Of a stretch of 64,000 nt of DNA, positions 26,498 to 38,390 are shown in pieces. Position numbers and translations under genes: made by a program. How positions within the stretch are numbered: the stretch's first letter is position 1; each line of letters starts with the position of its first letter. Location: assembly GCF_019649055.1 (NCBI RefSeq), contig NW_026570234.1, forward strand, positions 1,302,001-1,366,000, in the 5' to 3' direction. The stretch comes from Paramacrobiotus metropolitanus (taxonomy: Eukaryota; Tardigrada; Eutardigrada; Parachela; Macrobiotidae). A model generated the notes under the pieces. It was not told where the DNA came from. It saw nothing but the letters and a program-made list of their open reading frames with translations, and did not search any database.

Positions 26498-28543
26498 TCA
26501 TAACACGGAGCGGGCTCGCGGCCTGTGGGAAGTTGCCGTTGGTGGGTGCAGATATCCCGATCCCAAAGCAACCGTTCGCGTGCAGAGCGGCAGATTTTCA
26601 TCATGATGCATGTGCGTCGCGCTGGCCGGCGCTGATGCCGCTCGTAATTGTCCATTCAACAGCGCATTGTGCTGGGAATCGTAATCCAACTGCTTGGGCT
26701 TCTGCTTGCACATCATACTACGCAGACTGTCCATGCTAAGCTGGAATAGTCCGTAGATGATGGGATTGATGCAGCTGGAAAACCATGCACCGCACTGTGC
26801 TGCAATACTGACCGCACGAGGTATGTGCTCCTTCATACGGTAATCGGTCCATACGTTCAGTAAGGTCACCGTGAAATACGGTGACCAACAGATTAAATAT
26901 GACGCCAGCATACATAGTGTTAACTGGATCGTCCGCATTTTGGCATGCGATAAAATATTTGTTTGCATGTAGGTATTACGGCGTAGTACGCCGGATGCCT
27001 GGTCATGCTCTCGGCTCTTCTTCCACACCGCTAACGCTATTTTAAGGCCACAAAATCCCATGAAGCACAAGGGGATTACGAAGACGTAGATGGCAAGCCA
27101 TGTTACATAAAGCTTCCGCTGCCATGCGGCGGTGTAGCCCTGCGAGCGGCATGCCATTCGGCGCGATCCATCCGGAAGTGTCCCGGTGTCCACCTACGCC
27201 GGATATACGACAAATCATGCATGTGTGTTGTTGCAGCTGCATGTGACAAGTTAATCTTCGAAGTTTAAAGACTTCCGGTCATGGAAATGCATCTGTGCAT
27301 CGTACCGGTTTGTGTTTTATAGCCAGCCAATACAGTGCATATACTCCACGACAGAAAGTCAATCAGATGCAAAAAAATGTAAAAACGTTAATCCTGTCAA
27401 TAATTCCAAGCCCACGCCGCAGATTTTCGGAAACAGATCGCAAAATACGTAACTTAATCAACATAGTGCATAATCTTGCGGTGCGTTAATCTTGTCTCTG
27501 TCAAATGAATTTAAACTTTCCGCACAAATATCAGATTTTTAATTTAACACAACCAGCAAGAAATCAAAAATAGTGAGTAATTAAGTACTTAACAGCACCA
27601 TGCTGAAAAATTATTATTAGCAATATTAAAATGCTAAAATTTACTCACGTACGCAGATTTTCGTAGTACGAGTATTTCAAAACATGCAGATTAGATCAGG
27701 ATGCATTTACCGCAAAATAAATTTTAGCCTTATTTAGTAACATACGAGTATTATAATGATTACGACCCAGTTTCTCATGGTATTTTCCTTATTTTTCTCA
27801 TAACATTTTTAAATTTCATAAAAATTTGCAGTACCAGAACAAAAACGAAGATGTGAGGAACCGCAACGACAAACGCCAAAATCCACGAAATGGCGACCAT
27901 TCGGCGGCTGCGCGCAATGGAACGCGACCAGTTCAATGGGTACAAGATCGCTTTATAGCGGTCATAACTCATGCTCATCAGGAGAAATGCGGTGCTGGCA
28001 AATAGCAGACATTGCACATAGGATAAGCCTTTACACGCAGCATTTCCATACGTCCATTGCCCAATTTCCTCCCAAAGTATTTCCGTTGACATACTCACTA
28101 TCGCGATGAAAATATCGCCTGTAATTTATAAAAACTGTATGCAGATAAAAAAAATATATACTTCTAGAACATACTGTACTTATGGTAAACTGTGTATTGT
28201 CGAGCTAGCGCTATAGCACTTCTTTATATATATGACAAAATTTGCATAAATAATATTTCATTCTACATAAATAACATAATTATATATATCTTATAAGCAA
28301 TACCGACATACCCACAGCCAATGATAAAATGAAGATGGACACAGATCTTTTGCATCTACTCGATCGTCCCAAAAGAATCAATATAACGGAATTCCCAATT
28401 ATTGCCATTACCATCAAAATAACCATTAAGACAAAAAATTCCGTGGACTGATGAATCGGATCCAAGATGCCGACTGGTGTGTTCAGCTGTGCGGCAGTTT
28501 GTGAACAGTTTGAACACAGTATCGACATTTCCGGTGGCATCAT
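26498..28543 (-). CDS. Rhodopsin-family (class A) peptide GPCR
   Basis: Three exons (28543..28312, 28118..27835, 27193..26498) join in phase to about 403 aa. The N-terminus has an NCS glycosylation site. TM1 carries GNSVILILL, TM2 LAVGDIFIAI, the extracellular Cys is in ACKG and TM3 ends SYDRYKAI (DRY). TM4 is MVAISWILAFVVAVPHIF, the loop-2 Cys is in MACRSQGY, and TM5 is VTWLAIYVFVIPLCFMGF. TM6 has AKMRTIQLTLCML and ICWSPYF, and TM7 SSCINPIIYGLF (NPxxY). The MRT-before-TM6 and CWSPY pattern resembles the vasopressin, CCAP and GnRH/AKH receptor group. The ligand cannot be named from sequence. It should couple to G proteins at the plasma membrane. The first exon lacks a classical signal peptide, which is normal for this class. 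Confidence 0.9.
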
Positions 28544-31500
28544 AATAAATGCATAAAGCCAGAGTCATCAAAATAATTACTAAAGACAACAAGTACGTTT
28601 GGGCAGTCGTCTAGATATATTCACTGTATTCCAAGCATTAAGCGATCTCTCAAAAATCAGAAGCATATTGAACTGTTTACTGAACATGGCAAACTTATGC
28701 AATAGATGCATCTATATTTCACAGTTTGTAATACAAACTTTGTATCGACTACAATATTTACGAGTAATGTACCGTAGTTCATCGCTGAATTAAACACCCT
28801 TGACAGCTTCAAGTCAGAGGGCAACCACTGACTTTCGCACTGCACGGGCTCCAAAATCTGCCGGTATTATAGCTTTCTGCGAACCCGCTTACCACAGATA
28901 TAATTAATCAAAATTATGTTTTGACTTGAACCAGAGCATAAGCGGCATTTGTCATTGCACGCGAACATAAATTTGCAAATCTGTTGTCGCATCCACAGCA
29001 AGCAGAGATACGAACCTGTGCATGCAGGGAGGGGTCGGGAAATCTGGATGATGTTGAAGATGGTGATATTGTAGTGAACAGTGATGCAGCTGCTAGGGCA
29101 CCCAAGACTAATGACTAATTTGTTGTTATACGGCCTATGACGCAACAATTAAAGAATTAATTGAGGTTACATCTCCACACTGGTGCACTCGTCAAGGTAA
29201 ATCATGGCATAGAGATGCACGTGTTTATGATCATAGTCAAATTCATTTCCGGCAAACAGAGTCATCCGCTTGCTGTTGTCGTGTTATGAGGTTGCCAATG
29301 GTACAAAGAAGTACACGATTAGCTAACGACTCTCCGGACGGGATCGTCGTAACCACTATCCCTGCCTTGCTCAGTGAGTATCGCGACTCTTGTCTCAATT
29401 GTTACAGCGGATCACAGGAAATGTATGGAATCTGGTAGGTTCAGGAACACGAAGATCAGGAATCCCTAAGCGATTGTGCTGAAGAATACTCCTAACTTCC
29501 GGTCGTCACATATGCGGGTCGAACGAAGTACGAGCATACCGTGTTTACCACGCTATAATCCGATATAAATTACGAACGTCGATAATCACAGAAGATGCTT
29601 TACTCCGCTAACACACAATCATATGCACAACACAAGGAAAGTTAAAAGCAAGTAGTCGTCAGATCAGAAATCCAAGACTGAATTCCAATCCCTTCCCGAT
29701 ATTAGTAGAATCTCAGACTTAAATAGACTCAGAAGTAAAAACATCAGATACACCGCTAAGCCATAAATGTAACGAATCACAGAACTGATCGGTGCTGATA
29801 TCCGGTGTTGTACTTGCAGGTGAAGGCGAACAGTCAGTGGATGTACGGTGGAATCCCTCGTACGTACTCCTCCACACGTCACTGTCCAGCGAGCAATCCT
29901 AACTGATATGATCAGACTGCAGCAGGTACAACAGTCAGGTGTAATAATGTGTCAACAGGATGCGCATGCCAGTAGCAGGGCCACATAGAAATTCATTGTG
30001 TGGTCAGTCAAATTACCCACAACTACAATAAAAATTCTACAGCACTGTAAGTATATACAGTATAATACAATATATGTATTTATACGATATGCGTATGCTG
30101 GACTTACTCGTATAGACATGTGTGGGTTTTACCACGAGTAAAGTTCTGCTGTGCAACGATTAAGGGATAAAAATCACTGAAGTTTCCGTAAACGATGGGA
30201 GCTCGGGAGTGCGACCGCGTTAGTAAAAAGGGGCATATCGTTGACCATATGCATTTCTAGGATCGTCGGTGTTCAGGTAGTTTCAGAAGTTATCATGATC
30301 GATGACGGTGTCTTGCAATCTGCCGATTTGTTGGGGTCGTCCCTGCCCTTTGATTCCGCTGTAGCCGCGGAAGCGTAAAAAATTCAAATGAACGCAAATG
30401 AACCGAAACACAATGAATAAGTCGGTCACTTATCCCAGACTCTTCCAGCAATTCATTGTTTGCGAAGGGCTTCAGGGTTACAAGAAGAATACTTGATAGT
30501 GCAGAGCAAAAAAAATGTTGACGAGCGCTAGCTAATTAAAACAAATTAATTTGCGAATGATGCTTCTCTACAGTTGTCAAATCTGAAAATCTTTGTCAAA
30601 TGAAACCTGTCTAGGAAAATCATCCCCGGCATTCGACTCACAACGGTAGTGCGGTGAATAATATAGTATACGAGTACTATATGACAATATTAGTTTTACG
30701 TGTTCTGCTTTGAACTTTTGCTTTCACAATTTAAGCTAAAAACAGACACATAAAAAGCTGAAACGGGGCAAATCTACAAGCACAGTCGGCAAGTGGCAGA
30801 TACGCGAGAATTTTATAAAAATCTTGGTATCCGCCTCTCCAGCCCTCTCCGAATGTACGAGTATAATTTATGTTTTTAGATATAATACTTCTACGTTTGC
30901 TGGAAAAAAATAAAGCAATTATTCGGATAGCGTCGGCGGCTATTGCTCCAGATCTTTATTCGGAACTGAGTTTTCTCAGTGCGTTTTGAGAAAATGAATA
31001 CTTCAAATATCCATATTGACCATTTCATCTCCGCGTTGCCTAGAATGTGTCGGCTAATTCGATGTCTGCTAAGCTTCAAAATTTAGAAGACACCGAATTA
31101 GCCTCCAATCAAGCATGCGTGTATTTACGTGTAGTCATCGTCGTGTCTCTGATTTTAAATAATTTTATACATAGTCTGGATTTTGGAGAGCATAGTTTCT
31201 CCAGGTTACCTACCACAGTAGAAGTTGGAATAACAACAACACACGGTCACTTCCCAACATTTACAGACAGAAGGGATGCACACTCACAGTTACACTATAA
31301 ATATCCTGATCAACCAATAAAACACAGGTTACACAGCACATTGTTTTTCTTGAACTTTTTAATTCATATCGCCCATGTCGATACATCCAGCTTACGAACA
31401 AGCAAATCGTCTTAACTTTATAGCTGTTTTAAAGAATAAAAGAGCAGTGTCGACTACTGCCGAATACTACGGTATCTTACGGACATTACCAACCGCAAAA

Positions 31501-31570
31501 CGCTTCAACGGATTAAACTACCAGCAAATTCATGCCGCTAAAGGAATGCCATCAGTTTGGAGAATGAAAA
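28544..31570. other. Three-kilobase stretch without a supported gene
   Basis: AT-rich, with many short frames of no coding character. A minus-strand mini-frame at 29265..29167 (32 codons, preceded by an AG) looks mildly exon-like but connects to nothing I can identify. The first few hundred bases should hold the GPCR promoter. Confidence 0.5.
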
Positions 31571-33897
31571 TCAAGACAGTTTAAAATTTTTAAACGCAGG
31601 AAGCTGTATATCGGGCAGTTTGATATCCCTTATCTGTGTGAGATCAATATTTTTCACGGCATTCACGGCTCTTCCAGGAGCAGAGGAGAGACCGGCTTCC
31701 TGTTTTTCCAGTTTTGTTTGCTCTTCAATTCTCATGACGATCTCTGACATACTCGTTTCCAGCACCATTCCACCCATGACAATCTCATCAAGAATATGAT
31801 GCACTTTATCCACGTGGAAAATCATGTCTAATTCGCAGACATTCTCAAAGCATTTATCTAGCGTCTCCACAAAAACCTAGAAAGCAGTGCTTCGATTAGG
31901 TTACAGGGTCGTTTTTAACTTATACAATGCCTGAAGACGCTGTAGAAATGCACTGTAGCCCGTACGTCTACAGATACACTTCAAAATTAATAAAGATAAG
32001 TGCGGAATTATTTGTGGCTTGTCTAATCCAACTGTGCGCAAACAACGTACGGTACATAACAAGGTTCACACATGATTTGTTTTCAATCCAGCACACATTC
32101 CTGCAGACACCAGAGTTTACAATTTTCTAAAACGTTTCCAACATAATCAAAGCGAAAAGCCTAATAATAACCAACTGCACCGATCCTCCGAAATTTTAAT
32201 AGTACGTGATACTTACCAAGAGTAAATAATGCGCGTTAACGCACCACATTGAGCATAAACAAATGCAAAGCAACAAACATTTCGTTACGTAACCAGCAGA
32301 ACCGAAACAACTACAAATTAAAATGGAATTATTATAAGTCACTGTAAAACTCGTTCGTACCTGTATGAGATCCAAAATGCCTAGCTCGCTTTCGCACGAA
32401 TCCACACAAAAAACAAAATAAAGAGTGGCATAATGTCGGTATATTAATCGATAATCCGATCCGCCAATCAAACTGAAAGGATACACAATTAAAATAGGGT
32501 GCGACTATTGTCACCCCCTCCCACCCCCTTTTGGCTATTGTCACCCCCTTGCACGCCCTTTTGACTATTGTCACTCCCTTTTTTTAAATAAAACAGACAC
32601 CCCCTTTGGCTATTGCCACTCCTCGGTCATTTTTTTCAACATTGTTGCTGGGTTGACCTTTCAGCCAACTTAGTAGTAGTATTTTACAGTACTTTATAGT
32701 AAGTATACTTGATAGAATAAAATCTGCATAATTATAGTATGTACTTATTATTTTGGTTTCTTAAGTTTCTTAGGTTTTCTTTGGTTTTCTGTGGTTTTCT
32801 TAAGCCACCAACCAGACTTTCGCCATTGATCGATCGAAAAAAGTTGCCAGAAATAAATATAAACTAGCGCAAGACTCTAGTTTATAAATCCGCCACAAAG
32901 CGCACATGGCAAAGACCACGGGCGAACGACCGTTCCAACGAACGCGAAGGGCAGAATACTTAGTACGTACATTCTGACAAAAGCACCATGCGGTATCAGT
33001 GTGACTGTCTCGCGTCATGTACATGCGGGCTAAGGCTTCCATGTCGTCACACGATGGCCTCGAACGTCCACCGGAAGGAACCGCTGTTTCGTGTAAAGGA
33101 CTGCCTCGATCGCTGGTCAAGAACTGCCAACCTAACTGGCAGGAATAAAATTAAAAAAGAGCCGCTGATGGAAAAATTACAAGAATAAATTAAGAGGTGG
33201 TGACAATAGCCATTTCCATTAAAATAAGAGACTATTATGAAAAATGATGTGCAATTTTCACAAAGACAGTTCTGGCTAACCTGCCACCTTCCAAAAAGTT
33301 GCACACATTCTCGTCCCGTTTGGCAACCAGCTGGAATGTCTCTCGCACGATCTGCTGCTGCACATCCTCTTTCTGCAAATGCACGTATTCACCACATTTA
33401 ATACAATCACTATTTATAATATTATTACCGACTGATTATTAAATATTAACCCGTATTCATATAGCAAAAAAAAATTTTGCAGTGCGCAGTAAACTTTTAA
33501 GCAGTTGATTCAAGAGGAACTCTACCGAAGGTAACCAAAATCCCGTTGTTCTCCTCTGACGGCGCTACAACAACTTCCACTACTATGAACGATTTCAAAA
33601 GCTGTTTTATTAAGCTAGAGACGGAAACTTAAAAACTATTCGGCTATTCGTATTTCGTTAACAAAGACATTTTAAGGTAGCAGCAGCAGATCTAGTTGCC
33701 AGCACTTCTATGTTGTTAAACGGGGAATTTAAGAGTTCCAGAACGTCCAGCTCATCTTGGACAATCAAATTCCTAAACGTTCAAACGAAAAATACAGCCA
33801 AATACTTAGTCCATCCTGGAAGACTTACATAATGCTCATAGAACTTGATTAATCTGGGTTTCCCGTGGTTGTTGAAAACAAGGATAGCTCGGATCAT
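31571..33897 (-). CDS. AP3S: AP-3 complex subunit sigma
   Basis: The small subunit of the AP-3 adaptor complex, which sorts cargo from endosomes to lysosomes and related organelles. Four exons (33897..33829, 33372..33281, 32472..32361, 31876..31571) join in phase to 192 aa, the normal length. The start reads MIRAILVFNNHGKPRLIKFY. Further motifs are QQQIVRETFQLVAKRDENVC, IGGSDYRLIYRHYATLYFVF, CVDSCESELGILDLIQ and VFVETLDKCFENVCELD. The AP-3-specific C-terminal extension (GLSSAPGRAVNAVKN) is present. The identification is secure. Intron 2 (32473-33280) carries a foreign insertion described separately. Confidence 0.96.
32502..32625. repeat. CTATTGTCACCCCC tandem repeat in AP3S intron 2
   Basis: Four copies of CTATTGTCACYCCCTT-like units spaced about 30 nt apart (near 32503, 32534, 32563 and 32609). 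An inverted copy, GGTGACAATAGCC, lies at about 33198-33212. The pair could be the ends of an inserted element. Confidence 0.75.
32988..33188 (+). pseudogene. SWIM-type zinc-finger fragment, probably from a MULE-like transposase
   Basis: A 66-codon frame on the strand opposite AP3S, inside its intron 2. It reads CDCLASCTCGLRLPCRHTMA, followed by PLFRVKDCLDRW. The C-x-C-(n)-C-x-H pattern, with LPCRH and a downstream RW, is characteristic of SWIM zinc fingers found in MULE transposases and ZSWIM proteins. No transposase catalytic core is visible beside it. I read it as the remnant of an insertion. Confidence 0.5.
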
Positions 33898-34189
33898 CCT
33901 GGAATCTGACAATTTGGGATTAAGCAGACCCTTAATCGTATTCTAAGTGAATCAGTTACAGTCAGAAACAGGGATTTGTTGTTCTCACACGGACCGTACA
34001 GCCGTACAAACAAACTATAATTGTATTAAGCATTAAAAAAGGGTTCCGATTTATTTTTTACATTATTAATTTTTAAAGTTGGAAAATAAAATCATTGTTG
34101 TTGACTGCCAGCGCTGCCAGCTGAGTGACAAAACCCAGCTGCCAGCCAAAATACAGTGCCCCTTACTAAATAAAAGCAGTAGTCTGCGT
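33898..34189. other. Intergenic, AP3S 5' flank
   Basis: It probably holds the AP3S promoter. Short CTGCCAGC motifs recur around 34105-34145 and again beyond the MITE near 34715. Confidence 0.4.
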
Positions 34190-34702
34190 GCGTTCATCAC
34201 CAGTGCGGGAACATCGCGATGGTTGGCTGTGATTACAACCAATAGAAATTGCGCAACTCAACGTACTGTATTAAAACATTAGTAGCACCTAATTAGTAGC
34301 ACCTAGACATTACCGACTATATGCTGTATTAAAGCATTAGCAGCATAACTTAGCAAAATTCAGCAAACCATGTTTTTGATACAGTATATAGTCAATTATG
34401 TCTAGGTGCTACTAATTAGGTGCCACTAATATTTTAATATAGCATACTCAATAATATCTAGGTGCTACTAATTAGGTGACACTAATGTTTTAATACAGCA
34501 TATAGTCAATTATGTCTAGGTGCTACTAATTAGGTGTCACTAATGTTTTAATAAAGCATATAGTCAATTATGTCTAGGTGCTACTAATTAGGTGTCACTA
34601 ATATGTTAATACTACGGTGAGTTGCGCAATTTCTATTGGTTGTTAGGTTACGCCATAACAACCAATCATCGCAATGTTCCCGCACTTGTGATGAACGCGT
34701 TC
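34190..34702. mobile_element. Non-autonomous fold-back element (MULE-like MITE)
   Basis: The two ends are inverted copies of each other. GCGTTCATCAC, then (A/G)TGCGGGAACAT and CAACCAATAGAAATTGCGCA, starts at 34190. The same sequence reads inward on the other strand from about 34698. Similarity continues through the CACCTAATTAGTAGCACCTA core, giving inverted repeats of more than 100 nt. A 10-bp direct repeat, TAGTCTGCGT, lies at 34180-34189 and 34703-34712. This is a plausible target-site duplication of the size made by Mutator-like elements. There is no coding sequence. Confidence 0.82.
34398..34614. repeat. Four ~57-bp tandem units inside the MITE
   Basis: Units begin with ATRTCTAGGTGCTACTAATT at about 34398, 34454, 34512 and 34570, each followed by a TTTTAATA-AGCATA-type tail. 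A fifth copy, in inverted orientation, lies at about 34250-34330 in the left arm. Confidence 0.85.
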
Positions 34703-35587
34703 TAGTCTGCGTACTGCCAGCCCCTGTAGGGGACGGCTTTACCATTAATAATGTTTATATTTTAAACTCTTGAGCTGCCACTTGCCAGATTTGAAAAACA
34801 TTCGATTTTTATTAAATTTATTCTGTTTAAAGTTGTTTGTTACTCGCAAGTCGCAGCCTACAGGTTTTGTTTAAATTTTACTGTTTTTTCTTAAACCTGG
34901 TGTTGTTTTTTTTTATTTTCAGTTCTCGCATATTGTAAATCACATAGTGGCACCACTGAGTTACGCTGATAGTACTCGCAGCAGCAGGACAGAACGTGCT
35001 TTGTACCAAGCGTTGAGACTGGGATACGACTACGAGAACGAAGAACTGGCGTAAAGCCTAAAGGTACGTTCGCTCTGGAATGAGAGCAAATTATAGATAA
35101 GGCGATATGACACCTATGACTACTCGTTACTTAATTGATCTGATTTACCCGTCTTGGACGTAATCCTAAAACTGCTGATAAAGAATCATTCTGCGCATTG
35201 TGCCTGTTGCTGGTTGCATTATGCGACATCTGCTCTGAATGGTCTCTGATTCTGCGTCTGTGATAGGAAGAAACCGTAAATGGCATGCATTGTAAAGCGT
35301 AAATAATTTGATATTCGTAATGTTTCTGATTTATTTCTAAAGCTGTTTTGTATTTCTGATCGGTGTCTTATCAATTTGGCTGCGCAAACAGTTAAAAGTC
35401 CGCATAGGTTGTGTTACAGTATTTGCTGTCGTATTGTGCAGTGCCAATGATTGGTGATAGCGAATGTGACAATGTCGTGATTAAGTGCATCCATTCTCCA
35501 GATTCGTCCGTAACCAGCACCAGTTATTTTTTTATAGAGCCACGTGCAAGGGAAATTTAGAAATCCTTTCCACATCTCTGGAAAGAA
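34703..35587. other. 5' flank of the 14-3-3 gene
   Basis: No coding sequence seen. It should carry the promoter and 5' UTR of the 14-3-3 gene. Confidence 0.5.
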
Positions 35588-37230
35588 ATGACCGCGGTGA
35601 GCAGAGATGACTTGGCTTTTGGCGCAAAATTAGCGGAGCAAGCAGAAGTGAGTTGTAATCTATTATAATTTTGAACTTGTTCAAGCTCAACTGATTATTT
35701 TTTTCGGTTAGTGTTGGTACATAATATTGTATATTGTATTGAGGTGTTTTTTTGCCCGTTTTTCTGCTCTTATATCCCGGTACACAGCCATATTTCCTTG
35801 ACGTGTAACTTGCAGATTGTTTATAAGTGATGGTTTTATAACTTTTATTACTTTTATATATGACGAATTGTTATACGATGACAAATTATCTGCAGTCTCG
35901 CCTCTCGGTTATGCCTCATGGCTTTGAATTGTTACCGACGTATGCTTCCTTTGCAGCGTTATGACGAAATGGTGAGTTATACCAAGGATCTGGTAACGGC
36001 CGCGCCCATCAACTCCGAACTGGCACCAGAAGAGCGCAATTTATTGTCGGTGGCATATAAAAATGTCACCGGTGCACGCCGCGCATCGTGGAGAATTTTG
36101 CACAGTTTGGAAAGCAAGGAAGAGGCCAAAATCAAAGAGGGTTCACCGACGGCCAGTCCTCTGAAACTGGAGCAGACGAGAAAGGTTCGACCGTTTTATC
36201 GAGTTTCCCATCGAGACTGCGGTGTTTATTAAGACTTTGTATGCCCTGGTGAATCGACAGGGCTAGCCGCAAGCATAGCGTAGACAGACTGTGCGGTGAT
36301 AAGATGTCCTTTGATCTTCAGACTGTGACGCAACTTGATATCGTTAAATGGAGTTTTTTGTTTGACTTATTGCAGCTTCGTCGGGATGTGGAGAACGAAA
36401 CGAAGCGTCTGTGTGACGATATTCTGGCGTTGTTGGACAAGTTTCTTATTCCGCAGGCCGTCGATAAAGAGTCGAAGGTTTTCTACTACAAAATGTACGT
36501 GTTAAGTTATATCTATGGTAACCTTTCCCTGAGGTTTTAAACGTTAAACCAAAGAAGCTCTCGTGGGTAATCTAGGAAAGGGGATTATTACCGATACCTT
36601 GCGGAATTTCTGACATCTGAAAAGAAGGAGGTCTCGGCTGAAAAGAAAGAGGTTTGCGAAAACGCTCTACAGGCTTATAAAGCCGCAAGCGACATTGCAA
36701 TGGGCGAATTGGCGCCCACACATCCGGTGCGGTAAGTGTTTGTGAATGTTGCGCCATTGATTTGTTCTGTTGTTTGTTGAATTACTTTTATGGGAAAACT
36801 GTAGCAGTAAATCGTAGCTCACTTAGGATTTCGTTTAGCAGTTTTGTTTTATAGTAAACTTCTGGAGTGCACTTTGATTTTCGTTCTTTGTCAAGTATCT
36901 TCACAAATCATTGTTTTTTTGTTAGACTTGGGGTGGCTTTGAACTTCTCCGTCTTTTACTACGAAATTTTGGGCAGCCCGCAGCGAGCTTATCGTTTGGC
37001 AAAGGTTTGATGTTTCGTTTGTTCATTCAGCGCTTGCAAATCTTCCATGCGCATTTTTATTAATCTAGACGGCGTTTGATGATGCGATTGGGGAGCTGGA
37101 CAATTTGACGGAAGAGTCATATAAAGATTCTGCGCTGATTATGCAGTTATTGCGTGATAATTTTACCCTCTGGTCTTCCGATATTACCGATGATAAGGAG
37201 TTGAACGGAATGCCGGATACTGATACTTAA
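35588..37230 (+). CDS. 14-3-3-like: 14-3-3 protein, extended form
   Basis: A dimeric cytosolic adaptor that binds phosphoserine/threonine motifs. Six exons (35588..35647, 35957..36184, 36376..36494, 36576..36731, 36926..37004, 37069..37230) join in phase to 267 aa, about 20 longer than usual. The phosphopeptide pocket is kept: the Lys in [15 protein letters not shown] and its first Arg, the Arg-Tyr in GDYYRYLAE, and the Asn residues in [12 protein letters not shown] and LLRDNFTLW. The extra length comes from a Ser/Pro-containing loop between helices ([17 protein letters not shown]) and an internal repeat ([12 protein letters not shown]) after helix 5. It is more divergent than the highly conserved epsilon/zeta proteins, so it may be a lineage-specific paralogue. 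Confidence 0.95.
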
Positions 37231-38390
37231 GTCTTTCTGCGATGTCCATGGTGACGTCCATATATTTCGTTTCAAGAGTTCCTTATATTATCTGCATTGA
37301 TCCAGTCATGGATGTGGTGGATGAGGATAGAAAGCAGTGGACTGTTGGTTGGCACTTGGCCAACAGGAATTGGTGTGAATTGGAGGATTTCACTATGCTT
37401 CTTCTTGATTGTTTAAATTTGTTTACCTGCATTTGTGTTTTCTTTTTCAGGCTGCTGTTATGATTGTGATCTTACTTTTTTTAACGCGGATCTCTTTTAT
37501 TTATGGATTAAGTTAAGCTGTTGAAGGCAATGTAGTCGAATTTCTCGGTTTTAGTTTTTATTGTTTTAATTGCTTAAGAACTATCGGTGAATGATGAACG
37601 ATAAATGATGCGATCGCTTTAACCAAGCAGTTGTGACAGGTTTTTTTTCGAGAGTCCAAACACGTTAAAACCGACAGTCATAAAATTTCGAAGTCCGTTA
37701 TTTGTAGTACATGGTATCATACGCCATCGTTCAGTGCGTAAGTTTTTCCGAACCATGCCAAAAATTTTGGTGATTCATGACTAACGATCGTTTACCTTTT
37801 CTTTCAATAAGGACAACATAAAACAAATCCTTACAGAAAGTTAGAAACTGGCAGTTTGTAATTTCAAGATTCGTCATAATTGTCAAGGAACTAACACGTT
37901 CCGCTTGTCGGTTGTGCGGACCGTACGTAAAGAGTTTTGCGAATGACCTGTGGACTGCCTGAAATAGGATAACCGTTACCGTAAACGATATCATTTAATT
38001 CAAGAAATATGCCTAAACCTCTCTAAAACGCACACAAACGCTGCAGTATATAACGGTGTCATAATCGGCCATCCACCACTTGGTCCGTCACAACCTGCGA
38101 AACCTAATCATACTGAGGAAGGTCATGCATAAAATTTCACTGCGTTACAGCAAGTGAAAAAATAGTCACATATTACATTTTTCTAACGTTTTACCATTTC
38201 AACGCGCGTGACGGACTTCAGCACTCCACGGTGTGAATTTACGATGTAGTGAAACATATTGTCAGAGTGCGGCTTTACTGTATACCGGCTAATGTAGGCG
38301 TTATCATTTCCGCCACGACCTGCATTTATCCTTGGATTTACCATCGATCTCGGGATACGTAACAATAGAAAAAAACCCTGCTACCTGAAA
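37231..38390. other. Intergenic region
   Basis: No supported gene. It contains the 14-3-3 3' UTR and the 5' flank of the PAN-domain gene. Confidence 0.5.

Noticed and set aside
31047-31415. 122-codon plus-strand open frame
   Set aside because: Composition is like background, there is no recognisable domain and no splice context; likely a chance frame.
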